Assembly (NCBI GenBank): GCA_963921195.1
Contig: OY992537.1
Span: forward strand, 174,237,021 to 174,301,020
Direction: 5' to 3'
DNA: 64,000 nt
DNA from: Pegoplata infirma
Taxonomy: Eukaryota > Arthropoda > Insecta > Diptera > Anthomyiidae
Every line of letters starts with the position of its first letter. Positions within the stretch are counted from its first letter, which is position 1. A model generated the notes under the pieces. The model did no database searches, had not been told where the DNA came from, and worked only from the letters and a program-made list of their open reading frames with translations. Position numbers and translations under genes: made by a program. Shown piece after piece: positions 35,310 to 45,249 of this stretch.

Positions 35310-35929
35310 TAGTTGCTTTCGCTTTACTAAAACGCCGTTCTTCCTATCAAAAACACATGAAAAACCCCATAAAACAGTGTTTTAATTAAAACACAACTTA
35401 AAAAGCAAACGCGAAAACGGTATTATTGCACTCAAACAAAGGCCTAACTATATTTTGGGAAAATATTTTTTTCCACAATTTAGTAAAATTAAATAAAAAT
35501 TTTGGAAATTTCTTTGACATAATTTGCAACCAATCATCATATTTATCTTTTTAGAATTGAAATGAAGTTTTTTTCTTCAGGTTTAGTAAATTTTATGCTA
35601 TTTGAGGAAAATTATTTTTTCAAAAAACTCTTTCTAAAAATTCAAAAACTAAGCCAGAAAGATTTTTTACGGTACAATGGACTATTTTAAGCGCCATGGA
35701 CTAGCCTAGCTTTCTTTTAGGCTTGTACAACTCACCTTCAACTCAAAGCCAGAAAGAGCAAAAAAGTGTTTATTTCCGGTTCTAAGAATCTCTAAAGGAT
35801 CTCCAGTCCTCTTTCAATGTATGGACTCCTCAATTTGAATTTAAAAATTTAGGCATTCCCACAAAATTTAAAAATGCTCAAAATTAAGAAATGCCAAATA
35901 CATTTTTGTAGCTCTTTACACGACCGTAT

Positions 35930-36313
35930 TAATCCCTCCATGTAATAATTTTCTAGTTATCCCGTTCGGAATCTAAGACCCTTAAAATTCCCGTATCCTA
36001 AAAACTAAGCAAGGCAGAGCAAAAAGAACAAAAATGTTGGATCAAAATCTATGACGATCCTTAACAGACCTATTGGGACTGGGCTTAAGGTGGTCTGAAC
36101 CCATGGGTTCCGAACCCAATGGAGTCTGCCCGCAATCGGAACTTTAAATGGGATTAACTCAATAAAATAAATTTTTTCCATTTTCTACTTTTTTCTTTTT
36201 CTTATTTTTCAGAAAAATTTAGATAAAAAGAAGGAAAACATGGCAATGGAGCTAAATCATTATAGAATTTAGTTAAGTTTCCCATTTTTTAAATAATTTT
36301 TCTTTTTGAGTGT
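35930..36313 (-). mobile_element. One end of the TA-flanked CACTCAAAAA family
   Basis: Read on the minus strand from 36313, CACTCAAAAAGAAAAAT leads into ttaactaaattctataatga, tttagctcc and a ggttcggaacccatgggtt block, matching the order in 59437-59830. No other end was found within the surrounding hAT, so it is a truncated copy. Confidence 0.65.
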
Positions 36314-37815
36314 GGTATAAAATTTAATTGCATTTAGCTCCTTGTTAAGAATTGGATTAAAATTTTTGTCGAATATGAAACATTTTTTGAAAAATAAAAA
36401 AACAGTACACGCTTTAAAAAACAGTACTTTTGCGTACTGTTTTAGGTGGTGTGTATAAAACAGTACTTTTTATAAAAAACAGTACATGTACTGTTTAAAA
36501 CAGTACGAATGGCAACCCTACGTGAGCACAAATATTATACAATTATTCGCTATTCGGCCTATTCGGCAAAATTGTGGCCGAAGCCGAATAGTGGCCGAAT
36601 AGTGCTTTTTGGCCGAAGCCGAAGCCGAATATTCGGTCGGACACTAGAAATTATACTGCACCTGATACCATTGGACATATTGGGTAGGCTGTATGCGGCT
36701 ACGGCTGCAATTCGTCTTAATAGCACAATGCAATGAAGGAGCAGCGATTGGGGCCATTGCGCGATCTTGAAGAAGATAACAATAGCCTTTTTGAGCGCCA
36801 CTTCACCATTATGATACTATCCAGGGAGTCTTGCATGTGGGCAATTCCGGTTAGTGTAGCCTCCATAAATTTTTACACGAACGGATCGAGGATGCACGAA
36901 CACATGGGCTTTGGAGTCTATTCGGAGGAGCTTGGGTTGAGCCTGGCTTGAAGATTGCCGGCTCATTGCAGTGTTTACCAGACAGAGATGCTGGTAATAA
37001 AGGAGGTGGCTGACTGGTTGAGCTGCAATGTATTGTCTACAACTGCAGTCAAGATCTATTCTGACAGTCAAGCCGCGGTCAAGTCCCTGGAGTCAATGTT
37101 TTTGAAAACAAGATCTGCCCTTAACTGCCGCACGTCTTTAAATGAGATGGCCAAGCAGTTTGATATACCACTCATATGGGTACCAGGGCACAGAGTTATT
37201 CCAGGGAATTGCTAAGCCGATGACCTTTGCAAGACTGGGAACTACCTTACAGGTTCCAACAGAATTGGAATGTGTTGGTATGCCTCTTGAAACTTGCAAG
37301 CGAAACCTATTGCTTTGTTTTGCGAAGGAGACTAATCAAAGATGGGCGCATGGATTGACGTGTGAGACAACACGACTGATTTGGCCTTCTCTTAATCAGA
37401 GGCGTACAAGTGAGCTGATATCGCTTCCAATAGGAGATATTTCGACCGTGGTTGCTATAATTACCAGACACTGTCTTATAGGGAAGCACGCAGAGCGGTT
37501 AAATGTACCGTAGAATGACTCTTGACGGAGTTGCATGGATGAAGAGGAGATGGAAACTATAGGGCACTTACTCTGCAATTGCCCGGCACTTTCTAGTCAG
37601 AGACTTGCATCACTGGGATCTAGGGAACTGTATGATCTTTCTTATTTATCGGAAGTCAAAATTCAATATCTAAGGAGTTTCATAAGAAGCTCAAATTGGT
37701 TTAACGACAGGTAAGTATGTTAACCTATTACAGTCCCGTGGTATCACAATGGAACTTATAGTCTGCGTGTGTTGACGTAAAACGTCAGCAGTCATTTACA
37801 ACCTAACCTATGTAT

Positions 37816-38035
37816 CGCAGGGGGTTGGACCACTTAAGGGAATTTTTAAGGCGATGATCATCTAAGCTCCAACTGCTCCCTGTTGGAATGGCTCTAGAAA
37901 CTTGCAAACTCTAACTGTGCTTGTTTCGATATTAAGAGTAGCCAAAGATGGGACGTATTAAATCGGCTACGGAAAGTCTTATACTGATCAGGTGCACATC
38001 ATTCACTCATAAGAGGAGTAAAAGATCCGATTTAA
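37816..38035 (+). pseudogene. Second, older scrap of the LINE C-terminal region
   Basis: The stretch ttggaatggctctagaaact, then ttgcaaactctaactgtg and agccaaagatggg, parallels 37265-37345 of the neighbouring LINE (codons for GMxLETCK ... QRW) with many changes. It follows directly after the AACCT tail of the larger copy. Confidence 0.6.
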
Positions 38036-38920
38036 ACTTTAATATTTGCAACAGAACGCAATTAAAATATTTGAACCAAAGCCGCATATATTTTGTGCAC
38101 ACACGTTTTGTCCCATTTTCGTTTCTTTTTTAATTTGCAATCAAAAATGTTTGAAAGATATTTTCTAAAGTCTTTTGACCTAATGACAAAACCGTTGTCA
38201 AAACAATTTTATGTAATTCATATCCAGAAAAATTCCACCCTGTTCCTGTCGAAGTTTTTGTTAACGTTATTTACTAATCGCATGAAAAAAGGTGTTTCAC
38301 GCCATACCTCCGATCCGCCGCTTTTCCTGTCTTTCCCCTTCAAGTCAGAGTTGGAAAACCATTTAAGATATGTCAATTTCTTTCAGTGCATTTTCATTTT
38401 CAAAAAGAAATCGTGTCAATTACATAGATGTTATTGTTCTCCTTTAAACCAGCCAATCATGATGAAAACCCTTTTGCAGTCCGGAACGGACAAATCATAC
38501 AATCTACAAATGACAAACAATACATTCCCACACACAAAACTTGTTTACACAAGAAACTTTAAAGAGTGAGAATATCATGCTTTGTCACCCATTTCATTAT
38601 CATTCATTAACAGAAGATAGCAGTGCACAGTACGACAATTAACTGTGAGAGTATGAATATATTGAGTGTGTGTGTTGTGTGAAGATTAATTGAATTTAAT
38701 TGATTTGCCAAACCAGACTAAATTGGCCAGTAGTGTAGTGTCTACAGATTGAGAATAACAACATCCAGCACTTGTACTATTTGTATAAAAAGTATTAATT
38801 CTTACAACAGGGCGGATAAGATGGTACAATTGTGTATATTGTGAAATCTTTAGTTCAGAGATACTTTTGGAAGAATTACAAAACAAAAACTTAATTAACT
38901 TGTGAGGAATCAATCCGTTG
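38036..38920 (+). other. Possibly single-copy DNA with a 158-codon frame
   Basis: The frame 38093-38569 is the longest in the window. It is Phe/Lys/Ser-rich with two or three weak hydrophobic stretches and no motif I recognise; it has no obvious TATA box, splice site or neighbour supporting expression, and AT-rich DNA yields such frames by chance. No repeat partner for this segment was found elsewhere in the window. Confidence 0.2.
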
Positions 38921-39759
38921 CACAGTGCCACATTTAGCCAATCTAGCACGACAAAAATCAAAAAAAAAAAGTTCCCCGATTTTCATGATATGTTTGTATG
39001 TATTATAGAACATTCCTAATAGCACGGAAATAATCATATAAGATCGATAATTCTGTTCGTTACTAACAGGTGGGTGCATAAAGTTGCATCTTGTAAAATC
39101 CTGTAACTAGTGTACATTATTTCGCATAAATTAAGTCTAGTTTAAACTGTTGTAACTTTTGAATAAAAAGAGATATTTATCCACTCTTTTTTGGTAATTT
39201 TAAAGGATATTTAAATGCTTTAAGTCATATCTCTTCTTTTTTTTTTAACAAATTTTTCTATTTTTTATTAAATTTTTAACAAAATACAAATTTTTGAAAA
39301 GAAAATTATATATATTTTTTTTTTGATGGAATAGAACTTTTGTGTTTGGTCCGTATTGGTCGCCGGACTTTTTCAGATATATTGACCAATATCCATAGTA
39401 CTTATTTCAACGGCTAACTTTTGCGACCGTCTGCGACGCCGACTACAGTGGGGCGATATGTAAACCTTGTTTTTACATATTTTTTAAACATATTTTAAAA
39501 AAGTGGGCGTGGCAGTTGTCTGACCGCCCCCTTTTTTTGTGATATTACTTCTATAGTCATTGAGAGTATATATACCAAATTTAAAGAAATTATAACCAAA
39601 ATTACAAATTTAAAAAAAATGGGCGTGGCCCTTAACCGGCCTCCCACATTTTTCATAATGTTATTTTCGAAGTCAAAACGAACATTTATACCGAATTTCA
39701 AGTCAATATAATTAAAATTGGATTTTTGTCGTCCTAGATTGGCCAAATGTGGCACTGTG
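38921..39759. mobile_element. Transib-like MITE with RSS-like 23-spacer ends
   Basis: Each end reads, from outside inward, heptamer CACAGTG, a 23-bp spacer, then ACAAAAATC (left 38921-38927, 38928-38950, 38951-38959; right 39759-39753, 39752-39730, 39729-39721). An exact 5-bp target duplication CGTTG flanks it (38916-38920; 39760-39764). The 839-bp body has no transposase but includes two tggs(c/a)cgtggc-type blocks. Heptamer, 5-bp duplication and nonamer-like block fit Transib, the family proposed as the source of RAG recombination signals. Confidence 0.9.
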
Positions 39760-39764
39760 CGTTG

Positions 39765-40240
39765 TGTGGAGATAGTTTTCGGGGATAGGAACGCGACTTA
39801 AAAGTAGGGCTAGTTTTTAACTGCAAATGCATACAAGCCAAAGCAAGTTTCATTTAGAAGACCAACTGAAACCAACTTCATCCAATACTTACAGTCCGAT
39901 CCAATTGTCTCGAGATTTATGGTGCCTTTGCCAACTGGAATTCATCAAGTCAACCGGTCACATATTTATGCACTGATTTGGTTAATAAGGTTTGGTTTAA
40001 CAAGACCAAAATAAAAGTAAGGCTGGTAAATGGCGGCCATACTCGGAATAGTCCATTGTACTGGACCCAGAAAAGGAAATTGAAGGAAAGTGGTAAGAAA
40101 AGAGAAAGAAGCTGAAAGGTGCTTACCCAAAATTTCTCAGTTGCCTTAACAAATTGCCAGACGAGGAAAGTTAAACATGACAAAGAAAGTCAACTAGTGG
40201 ATTTTTAAATCAAGAACAAAATCCGGTCTCAGGTTACGTT
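39765..40240. other. Unrecognised, less AT-rich stretch
   Basis: A plus-strand frame of about 65 codons without an ATG start (about 39820-40010, including TETNFIQYLQSDPIVSRF) and a minus-strand 77-codon frame are present. Neither matches a family I recognise. Composition differs from the AT-rich surroundings, so it may be an old coding fragment. Confidence 0.3.
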
Positions 40241-40800
40241 ATGTTGTTAGTGGCTGTTAACATATATACTCTGAAGTCCGTTGTGATACCACGGGACGGT
40301 AATGGAGTTCCCCTACTAGTACCTGCCGTTAAACCAATTTGAAATATGGAAGAATGAGATCAATATGAGCCGTATGTCAAACTGCTTGGCCATCTCATTT
40401 AAAGATGGGCGGCAGTTAAGGGCAGATTTTGTTGTCAGCATCTCTGCCTGATCTGGCAATCACCGAGCCAGGCTCAACCTCAGCTCCTCCAAAAAGACTC
40501 CAAAGCCCACTAGTTCGTGTAGCTTCGATGCATCAGTGTAGAAATTTATAGAGGATTCACTACCCGAAATTGCCGTATGCTGCCTACCCAATATCAGGTG
40601 AAGGAGGATTTCTGATTCACATCGTCGGTGTAGTGCAAACAACTTTGGTGATACACATCGACGCTATTCTCAGTACCTTTGTAATTAAGCCACAGTTTCC
40701 TTTTATCTCTAAAGCAGACCAAGAGACAATGATTCCATACAGCGAAATTGGAACGTGAATGACTCTACGACTAAAGCTCCAACGTTTTCCAATAACCCTT
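40241..40800 (-). pseudogene. LINE fragment, minus strand, internally deleted
   Basis: Minus-strand frames give RT thumb pieces (LYGIIVSWSALEIKGNC, KVLRIASMCITKVV; 40650-40760), then RNase H INFYTDASKLHELVGFGVFL + EEL (40470-40550) with the first Asp intact, and MAKQFDIRLILISF-like sequence toward 40340. It is the same family as 33590-37815, but the segment between thumb and RNase H is shortened. Stops and frameshifts are present. Confidence 0.8.
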
Positions 40801-41089
40801 TAACAGGAATATAAAGCAATCGTAACTTTTCTCACACGTTTATCTTGAAATTCTGAGTCGGCGAAAGAACAGGTAGAACCTGACATCTCGGTTTCTGAAG
40901 TAGAGGTAATGAACTAAATAAAAACAGAGACCTGAGCAATTAAGCAGTAGCTCTTTTCATGTAAAATGCCAATTAAATATCATGCATTGGCATTGTTTTC
41001 TTATACAAAAGTAATGCCAGGTCGCAAGTTTGAAAAAAAATTATAATATAGCAGAATATGGGATAAAAGATTTATCACTGACTACATGT
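40801..41089. other. No gene seen
   Basis: Featureless sequence between LINE fragments. Confidence 0.4.
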
Positions 41090-41305
41090 AGGATATCGCG
41101 AATCCTATGGCCACTGCCAAAAGCGACTTAAGCAAACTGTAATCCCATTGGTGGAAGTACTGACAGCACATTGTCATATGATGGAGCATCGCCTCAAGCA
41201 TTTTTCGAAGACCTAAAAATAATGTAGGGAATCACAATGAAGCTTATGGCCTGCGAGTGAATTCGTCAAATGGCAACCCGTCCACCCTTATCTTAGGTTC
41301 CTAAT
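41090..41305 (+). pseudogene. LINE 3' end with degraded tail
   Basis: The order ggatatcgcgaatcctatgg, gcctcaagcatttttcgaag, gggaatcacaatgaagct, ttcgtcaaatggcaac matches, on the plus strand, the 3' part of the minus-strand copy at 15726-16127. The AACCT tail has decayed to cacccttatctta. Confidence 0.7.
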
Positions 41306-41960
41306 GAAGTTGAAGGGCATACAAAGTATATCTCTAAAAGCTCCATTGTACGATATTTAATATTAAATTTATCATCACTGATAGCCAGTAGTTTGTAGTT
41401 GATATTGCTTTTGTTATCTATGAATCAACCAACAATGTGTATAAGCATCAATGGATTGAACAAGTTTTCGCTATGAAAGTGGAACTATGAGTAAAACTCA
41501 CTGGTGGTTTCTTAATGGAACATGGAATATATTATGAACTAAATGAATCATGGGGAAGCTCTTCATTTTTTTGTACTAACTACTTAATACTATGTTGTGG
41601 TTATGTTGTGATATGACATCATCTTATAAAAAAACACAAATATGGAAGTTTTAATTGAGGAAAAGTTCTAAATATTATAAAGAAAAATATGCATAGTGAA
41701 GACACTAAAAGGGTGCTAAGAGTAGTTTAAGACCGCTGTGGTGTATTTGTGTTACATTCCAAACGCATTTGTGGTTTTTTGAATTGTACTTATACTTGTA
41801 GTAAATGTCATCAATATAATTTACGAGTTATATTTTTACTTTACTTTAAAAATTGTTTATGCTAAAAATAGAAATAGACTAAATTAATATGAATTTTTAA
41901 ATTATAATTGAAGATGAACTTATGGAGATAGTTGTAAGATATTCATACAACTTAAATGGA
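41306..41960. other. No gene seen
   Basis: AT-rich, without repeat partner or convincing frame. Confidence 0.4.
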
Positions 41961-42421
41961 TACACTTAAAATATTTTGTAAGTAAATTCAACTGAAAAAA
42001 CGTTTAAAACAATCGTTTTTCCTTTTAAAAAACGGACTACTTATATTTCATTTGAAACAACATACTTTTTCAGTTATTTTTAAACGTTAATAAATGACTA
42101 GACATTCCGTAAAAACAAACGATATTTCAGTTATTTTAACTGTTTACAATTTTTTATTTTGTGAAGTAATAATAAAATTTTTTGAATAACAAACTACAAA
42201 AACCGTACTTCTGTAAAATTATACGGAATAATCAGTCACAAATAATTTAACTGATAAATATATTTTTCCGTAACTTTTGTAGTTTATTGTTTTTACAACT
42301 GTATAAATCGTTCAATATTTTATTTTCATTGAAAAACAAACGATAAAACGTTTAAAATAACTTTAACTAAAAACTTTTTGAATAACCGTAAAAAAGTTAC
42401 TGTAAAACTTGTCTGGGTGTA
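41961..42421. mobile_element. Candidate MITE, TACAC(C/T) ends
   Basis: Left TACACTTAAAATATTTTGTA and inverted right TACACCCAGACAAGTTTTAC share the outer five bases and an inner GTAA. The body has repeated aacgtttaaaa, cagttattttaa and their complements, giving a foldback-like layout. It may be a diverged member of the CCCAG group. Confidence 0.5.
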
Positions 42422-42539
42422 CATGATGTTAGTAGTTATATTTTGAAATTTGTCAACTTTGTGATAGAAAAACCATTTAAATTCCTTGCTCCTCACTTAT
42501 CTGACAAGCTATAAGACTATTGCAAAGTATCCTGTATTC

Positions 42540-42760
42540 GACATTATGCGATTTTCAAGCTATGAGATCTTAGATTAGTGACCTTTAAAATCTCTGCTAA
42601 TTCACTTTTTAGACAAGACCATCGATAAAAAGTTGTTGCCCCATGTTGGGCGCCTGTATTACTATGACATGCAAAAATCCCAATGAAACAAGTTACTGTC
42701 CAGAAAACTCCAATATATGACCGAGAAAATTTTCGATACCTACACATAGTCATTATTATC
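42540..42760 (-). mobile_element. Possible LTR-retrotransposon 5' remnant with tRNA-Lys primer site
   Basis: On the minus strand 42655-42638 reads AGGCGCCCAACATGGGGC, which differs at two of 18 positions from the complement of the insect tRNA-Lys 3' end as I know it. It follows a possible LTR end ...TAATACA and precedes a frame with LKSELAEILKVTNLRSHSLK, which faintly resembles a SAP-like start of gag. No second LTR or pol was found. Confidence 0.4.
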
Positions 42761-42829
42761 CACGTATCTTACATCCTATTTATTACTTTATTCAATTACA
42801 ATATTACAATTTTGTTCATTACCTCTTAT

Positions 42830-43215
42830 AGTGGAACTGAAATTTCAGGTTCTATCTATTCGCCCCATCGACTCAAAGCTCTTTCTTGCACATTCATCAG
42901 GCAGTTTAGGTCCAGCAACCCCACTCGTTCATAGACCCAGATAAGCTTGACTGTTTGCTGTTTGATGGATCATGCGAAGCGATTATGTACAGTTGCTAAC
43001 AATTCCCAATTTCACCGTGTTTGAAACCAAAGCCTTCACCGATGCAAGACTATTCAAAAGAGTTTCCTACTCCCTCTCATCTATTGAGCTCCGGTATTTG
43101 ACGTCTTCTTTAGCCTTTCAGACCGTTATCCTTTATGACAGCACTCGGTTATCACCGTCAAAATCTTCTCTTGTGAGCGAAAGTACAGAACTCGTGCGCT
43201 TTTGGTTAAGATAAG
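42830..43215 (-). pseudogene. Decayed LINE RNase H segment
   Basis: Minus-strand codons near 42880-42960 give QTVKLIWVYERVGLLDLN, then CLMNV, parallel to HTVKLMWVAEHSGIARNELS at 16.5 kb (DECAR corresponds to NVQES). Upstream codons are too altered to assign. The WVPGH and GNExAD motifs are destroyed. Confidence 0.7.
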
Positions 43216-44129
43216 AACAGATCACGCCGATTTTAGACCAAAGATAATCTAACAATTCCTGTTAAAAACAATAAAGAGTGCAAGCTGATTTTAATCTGAC
43301 ACAATTATAGTGACAATCGAAGAGTGCTGAAGAAGGAAGGGTGGCTTCTTCCGACAGCTGTCGACTTCTCTACTTAGCCTGTGTTGTCAATTAATATTTT
43401 TAGATTTTCTCATTGTACAACAAAAATTATTATTTCTCAGAAATGAACTCAAACCGAAATAAAACTTCAGTTATTATTTATAAATTTTATAACTAAAATT
43501 TTTTTATCCTAAAAAAAAAATTCATCTTCTCAAAATTAAGTTTCTTTTAAAAAAAATTATCATCTTTTAACTTTTACAATATTTTTTTATATTTTTACAT
43601 CCCATGGAGAAGATATAAACAAAGTACACATTCAATACTAAACAGTTTATTATCGAAAATATCCAAAATAAATAATTTTGCCAGAATAAAATATAAACAC
43701 ATGCAATATGGATCTGTTAGGAAACCACTAGAGTAAAGTTAACTTCATTTTATGTGTAATTTATTGCATATTTTTATACACAAATACAAACAAATACAAA
43801 ATAAAGTCTCCCCAAATACCAAATACATGTTAACTGAGTGTTGCCTCTTGCTACAAAATGTCACAAGGAGAATAGCAAGCAGGGTTGCCACATAAATTTA
43901 AAATTTGAACTGAAAATGCTTTAAATTTGACACGGATACTTCGAAAATTTTACAAAAGTCAAGGTAAACGATGTTGAAATGCCACTTTTAAAACAATATT
44001 TTAAGGAATTATTTTAGACACCTAATTTAGACACCTAAATGGCGTCCCCTAAGTTTTGGTTTAAAAAAAAATATGGTATCGCTATACTATCGCCGGTCTA
44101 TGCGAGAAGACTAATTTAGACTCCACCAC
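43216..44129. other. AT-rich DNA, no gene seen
   Basis: A single AGGGTTGCCACA tip at 43884 resembles hAT ends of the TAGGGT(T/G)(A/G)CCA type but has no partner. Otherwise featureless. Confidence 0.4.
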
Positions 44130-44618
44130 CTCTTATCTAACTTAGGATCACCTCCCGGAAAATAGATCCACTATGGCTTGAAATTTGTAATGTATGATCA
44201 TTCGGTAAACAAAATATTTCGAAAAGGATACTGTTTTTAGCGGTGTAAAAAATTGTACTTTTGGTACTTTTTTAAAGAAAGAAATTAAAGAACATAGGAT
44301 CCTACGGTGAAAAAAAATATTCTGGAAAAGTACCTTTTTGGAAATTCCGTTTCCTAAATTTTGAAGTTTGCAATGAAGTTTGTAAATGTATTTGGTAAAA
44401 AAAAAAAAACATTTTGAAAAAATAGTTTTTGCAAATTCCGGTTCTAAGAGGGGTAAAAAGTGTATTTACGGTACTTTTTATATTTCCTGACATTATAGTT
44501 CTACAAGCTTGAATTTTGGAAGGGGTAAAAAAGTGTACTTTTTATATTTACTGAAATAATAGTTCCAAAAACTTAAAATTAGGAATGTAGGATTCGGTAA
44601 AAAAATTATTTTTTTTAC

Positions 44619-45030
44619 ACTCAAAGAAAAAACCTTTTCAAATTACTAGAAAAAGTCTCGTAATCCCATTTTACCAATATTTTACAGTTTTCCTTGTTTT
44701 TTAACAAATAATTTTCGATCGAAATTTACCCTCTTTATTTGCAATTTTACAGTTTTTCTTGTAATTTTACAAATTTCCAAGATTTTTTACAAATAAAATC
44801 TAGTAAATTTACGAGAATTTCTGGTAAGATTTATTTCGCCAAAAAAGTTTTATATAAATTCTCGTAAAATAAGAGGTAACAAAAAATCTAGTAAAATCAC
44901 GAAACCTCCTTGTAAGTTGTATCGCGTCAAAAACTTGTAAATTTACAATTTTTTTGGTAAAAAGCTTGTAAAATTACAAAATTATTGTTAAAAACCTTGT
45001 ACAATAACAAGTAATTATTGCCAAATAGGA
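44619..45030. mobile_element. AT-rich palindromic insertion in the tandem array
   Basis: The interruption begins with CACTCAAAGAAAAAACC after TA and is full of TTTTACAAG / CTTGTAAAAT motifs in both orientations. The right end is not clear. It probably belongs to the TA-CACTC group. Confidence 0.5.
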
Positions 45031-45249
45031 GGTGACAAAAAAAGTGAAAAATGGTCGCAGAAACTTGAAATTTGTAATGTTGGATCCTTCGGCAAACATT
45101 CTGGGAAAAATACGCTTTTGGAAATTCCGTTTCTGAGGGAGGTAAAAAAGTGTACTTTCGGTACTTTTTATATTTCCTGACATACTGATTCTAGAAACAT
45201 GAAATTTGGAATGCAGAATCTATTGGTAAAAAAAATTTCCTGCAAAAAG

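Larger units (their letters stand above)
34316..36520. mobile_element. Second hAT, TAGGGTTACCA ends, nested in the first
   Basis: The 8-bp duplication CGTGAGCA (34308-34315; 36521-36528) is exact. Tips are TAGGGTTACCAGATTTG and, inverted, TAGGGTTGCCATTCGTACTG. Subterminal CAGTAC/GTACTG motifs recur on both sides, the same hexamer and tip as the hAT at 18251-19101, so the two are related. Inside lie a CCCAGC MITE (34592-35309) and a fragment of the TA-flanked family (35930-36313). No transposase. Confidence 0.95.
34117..36646. mobile_element. hAT element with GGCCGAAGCCGAA subterminal repeats, inside the LINE
   Basis: An exact 8-bp target duplication GAAATTAT (34109-34116; 36647-36654) flanks perfect tips TAGTGTCCGACCGAAT. 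Both subterminal regions carry CCGAAGCCGAA and ATTCGGCC motifs. Removing it restores the LINE frame from TTPTA to EIILHL. After subtraction of the nested hAT the element is only about 317 bp, so it is a MITE. Confidence 0.97.
33590..37815 (+). pseudogene. LINE ORF2 remnant: RT, RNase H and Cys-rich C-terminus, split by a hAT
   Basis: RT palm: an ADD of the (Y/F)ADD motif at 33595-33603, then (one base frameshift) GKHLQTLR, WARGCDLEINPSKTKLVFF, and RYLAVFLDRKLNFRRNIEQR (33800-33870). Thumb: AVLRPILLYGIIVWWPVLE and VQRMASMCITGALLTTPTAA (33950-34106). A hAT insertion occupies 34117-36646 within the next codons; the frame resumes as LEIILHLIPLDILGRL. RNase H: INFYTNGS (36868-36888), YQTEMLVI, KIYSDSQAAVKSLES, IWVPGH, then GNC-stop-ADD near 37200. 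The first catalytic Asp (normally YTDGS) is Asn. C-terminus: HCLIGKHAERLNV, then DSCRSCMDEEEMETIGHLLC + NCPA. The 3' end is an AACCTAACCTA tail near 37810. Stops and frameshifts show it is dead. Confidence 0.92.

Noticed and set aside
43884..44129. hAT element starting AGGGTTGCCACA
   Set aside because: No inverted partner or 8-bp duplication was found in the following sequence.
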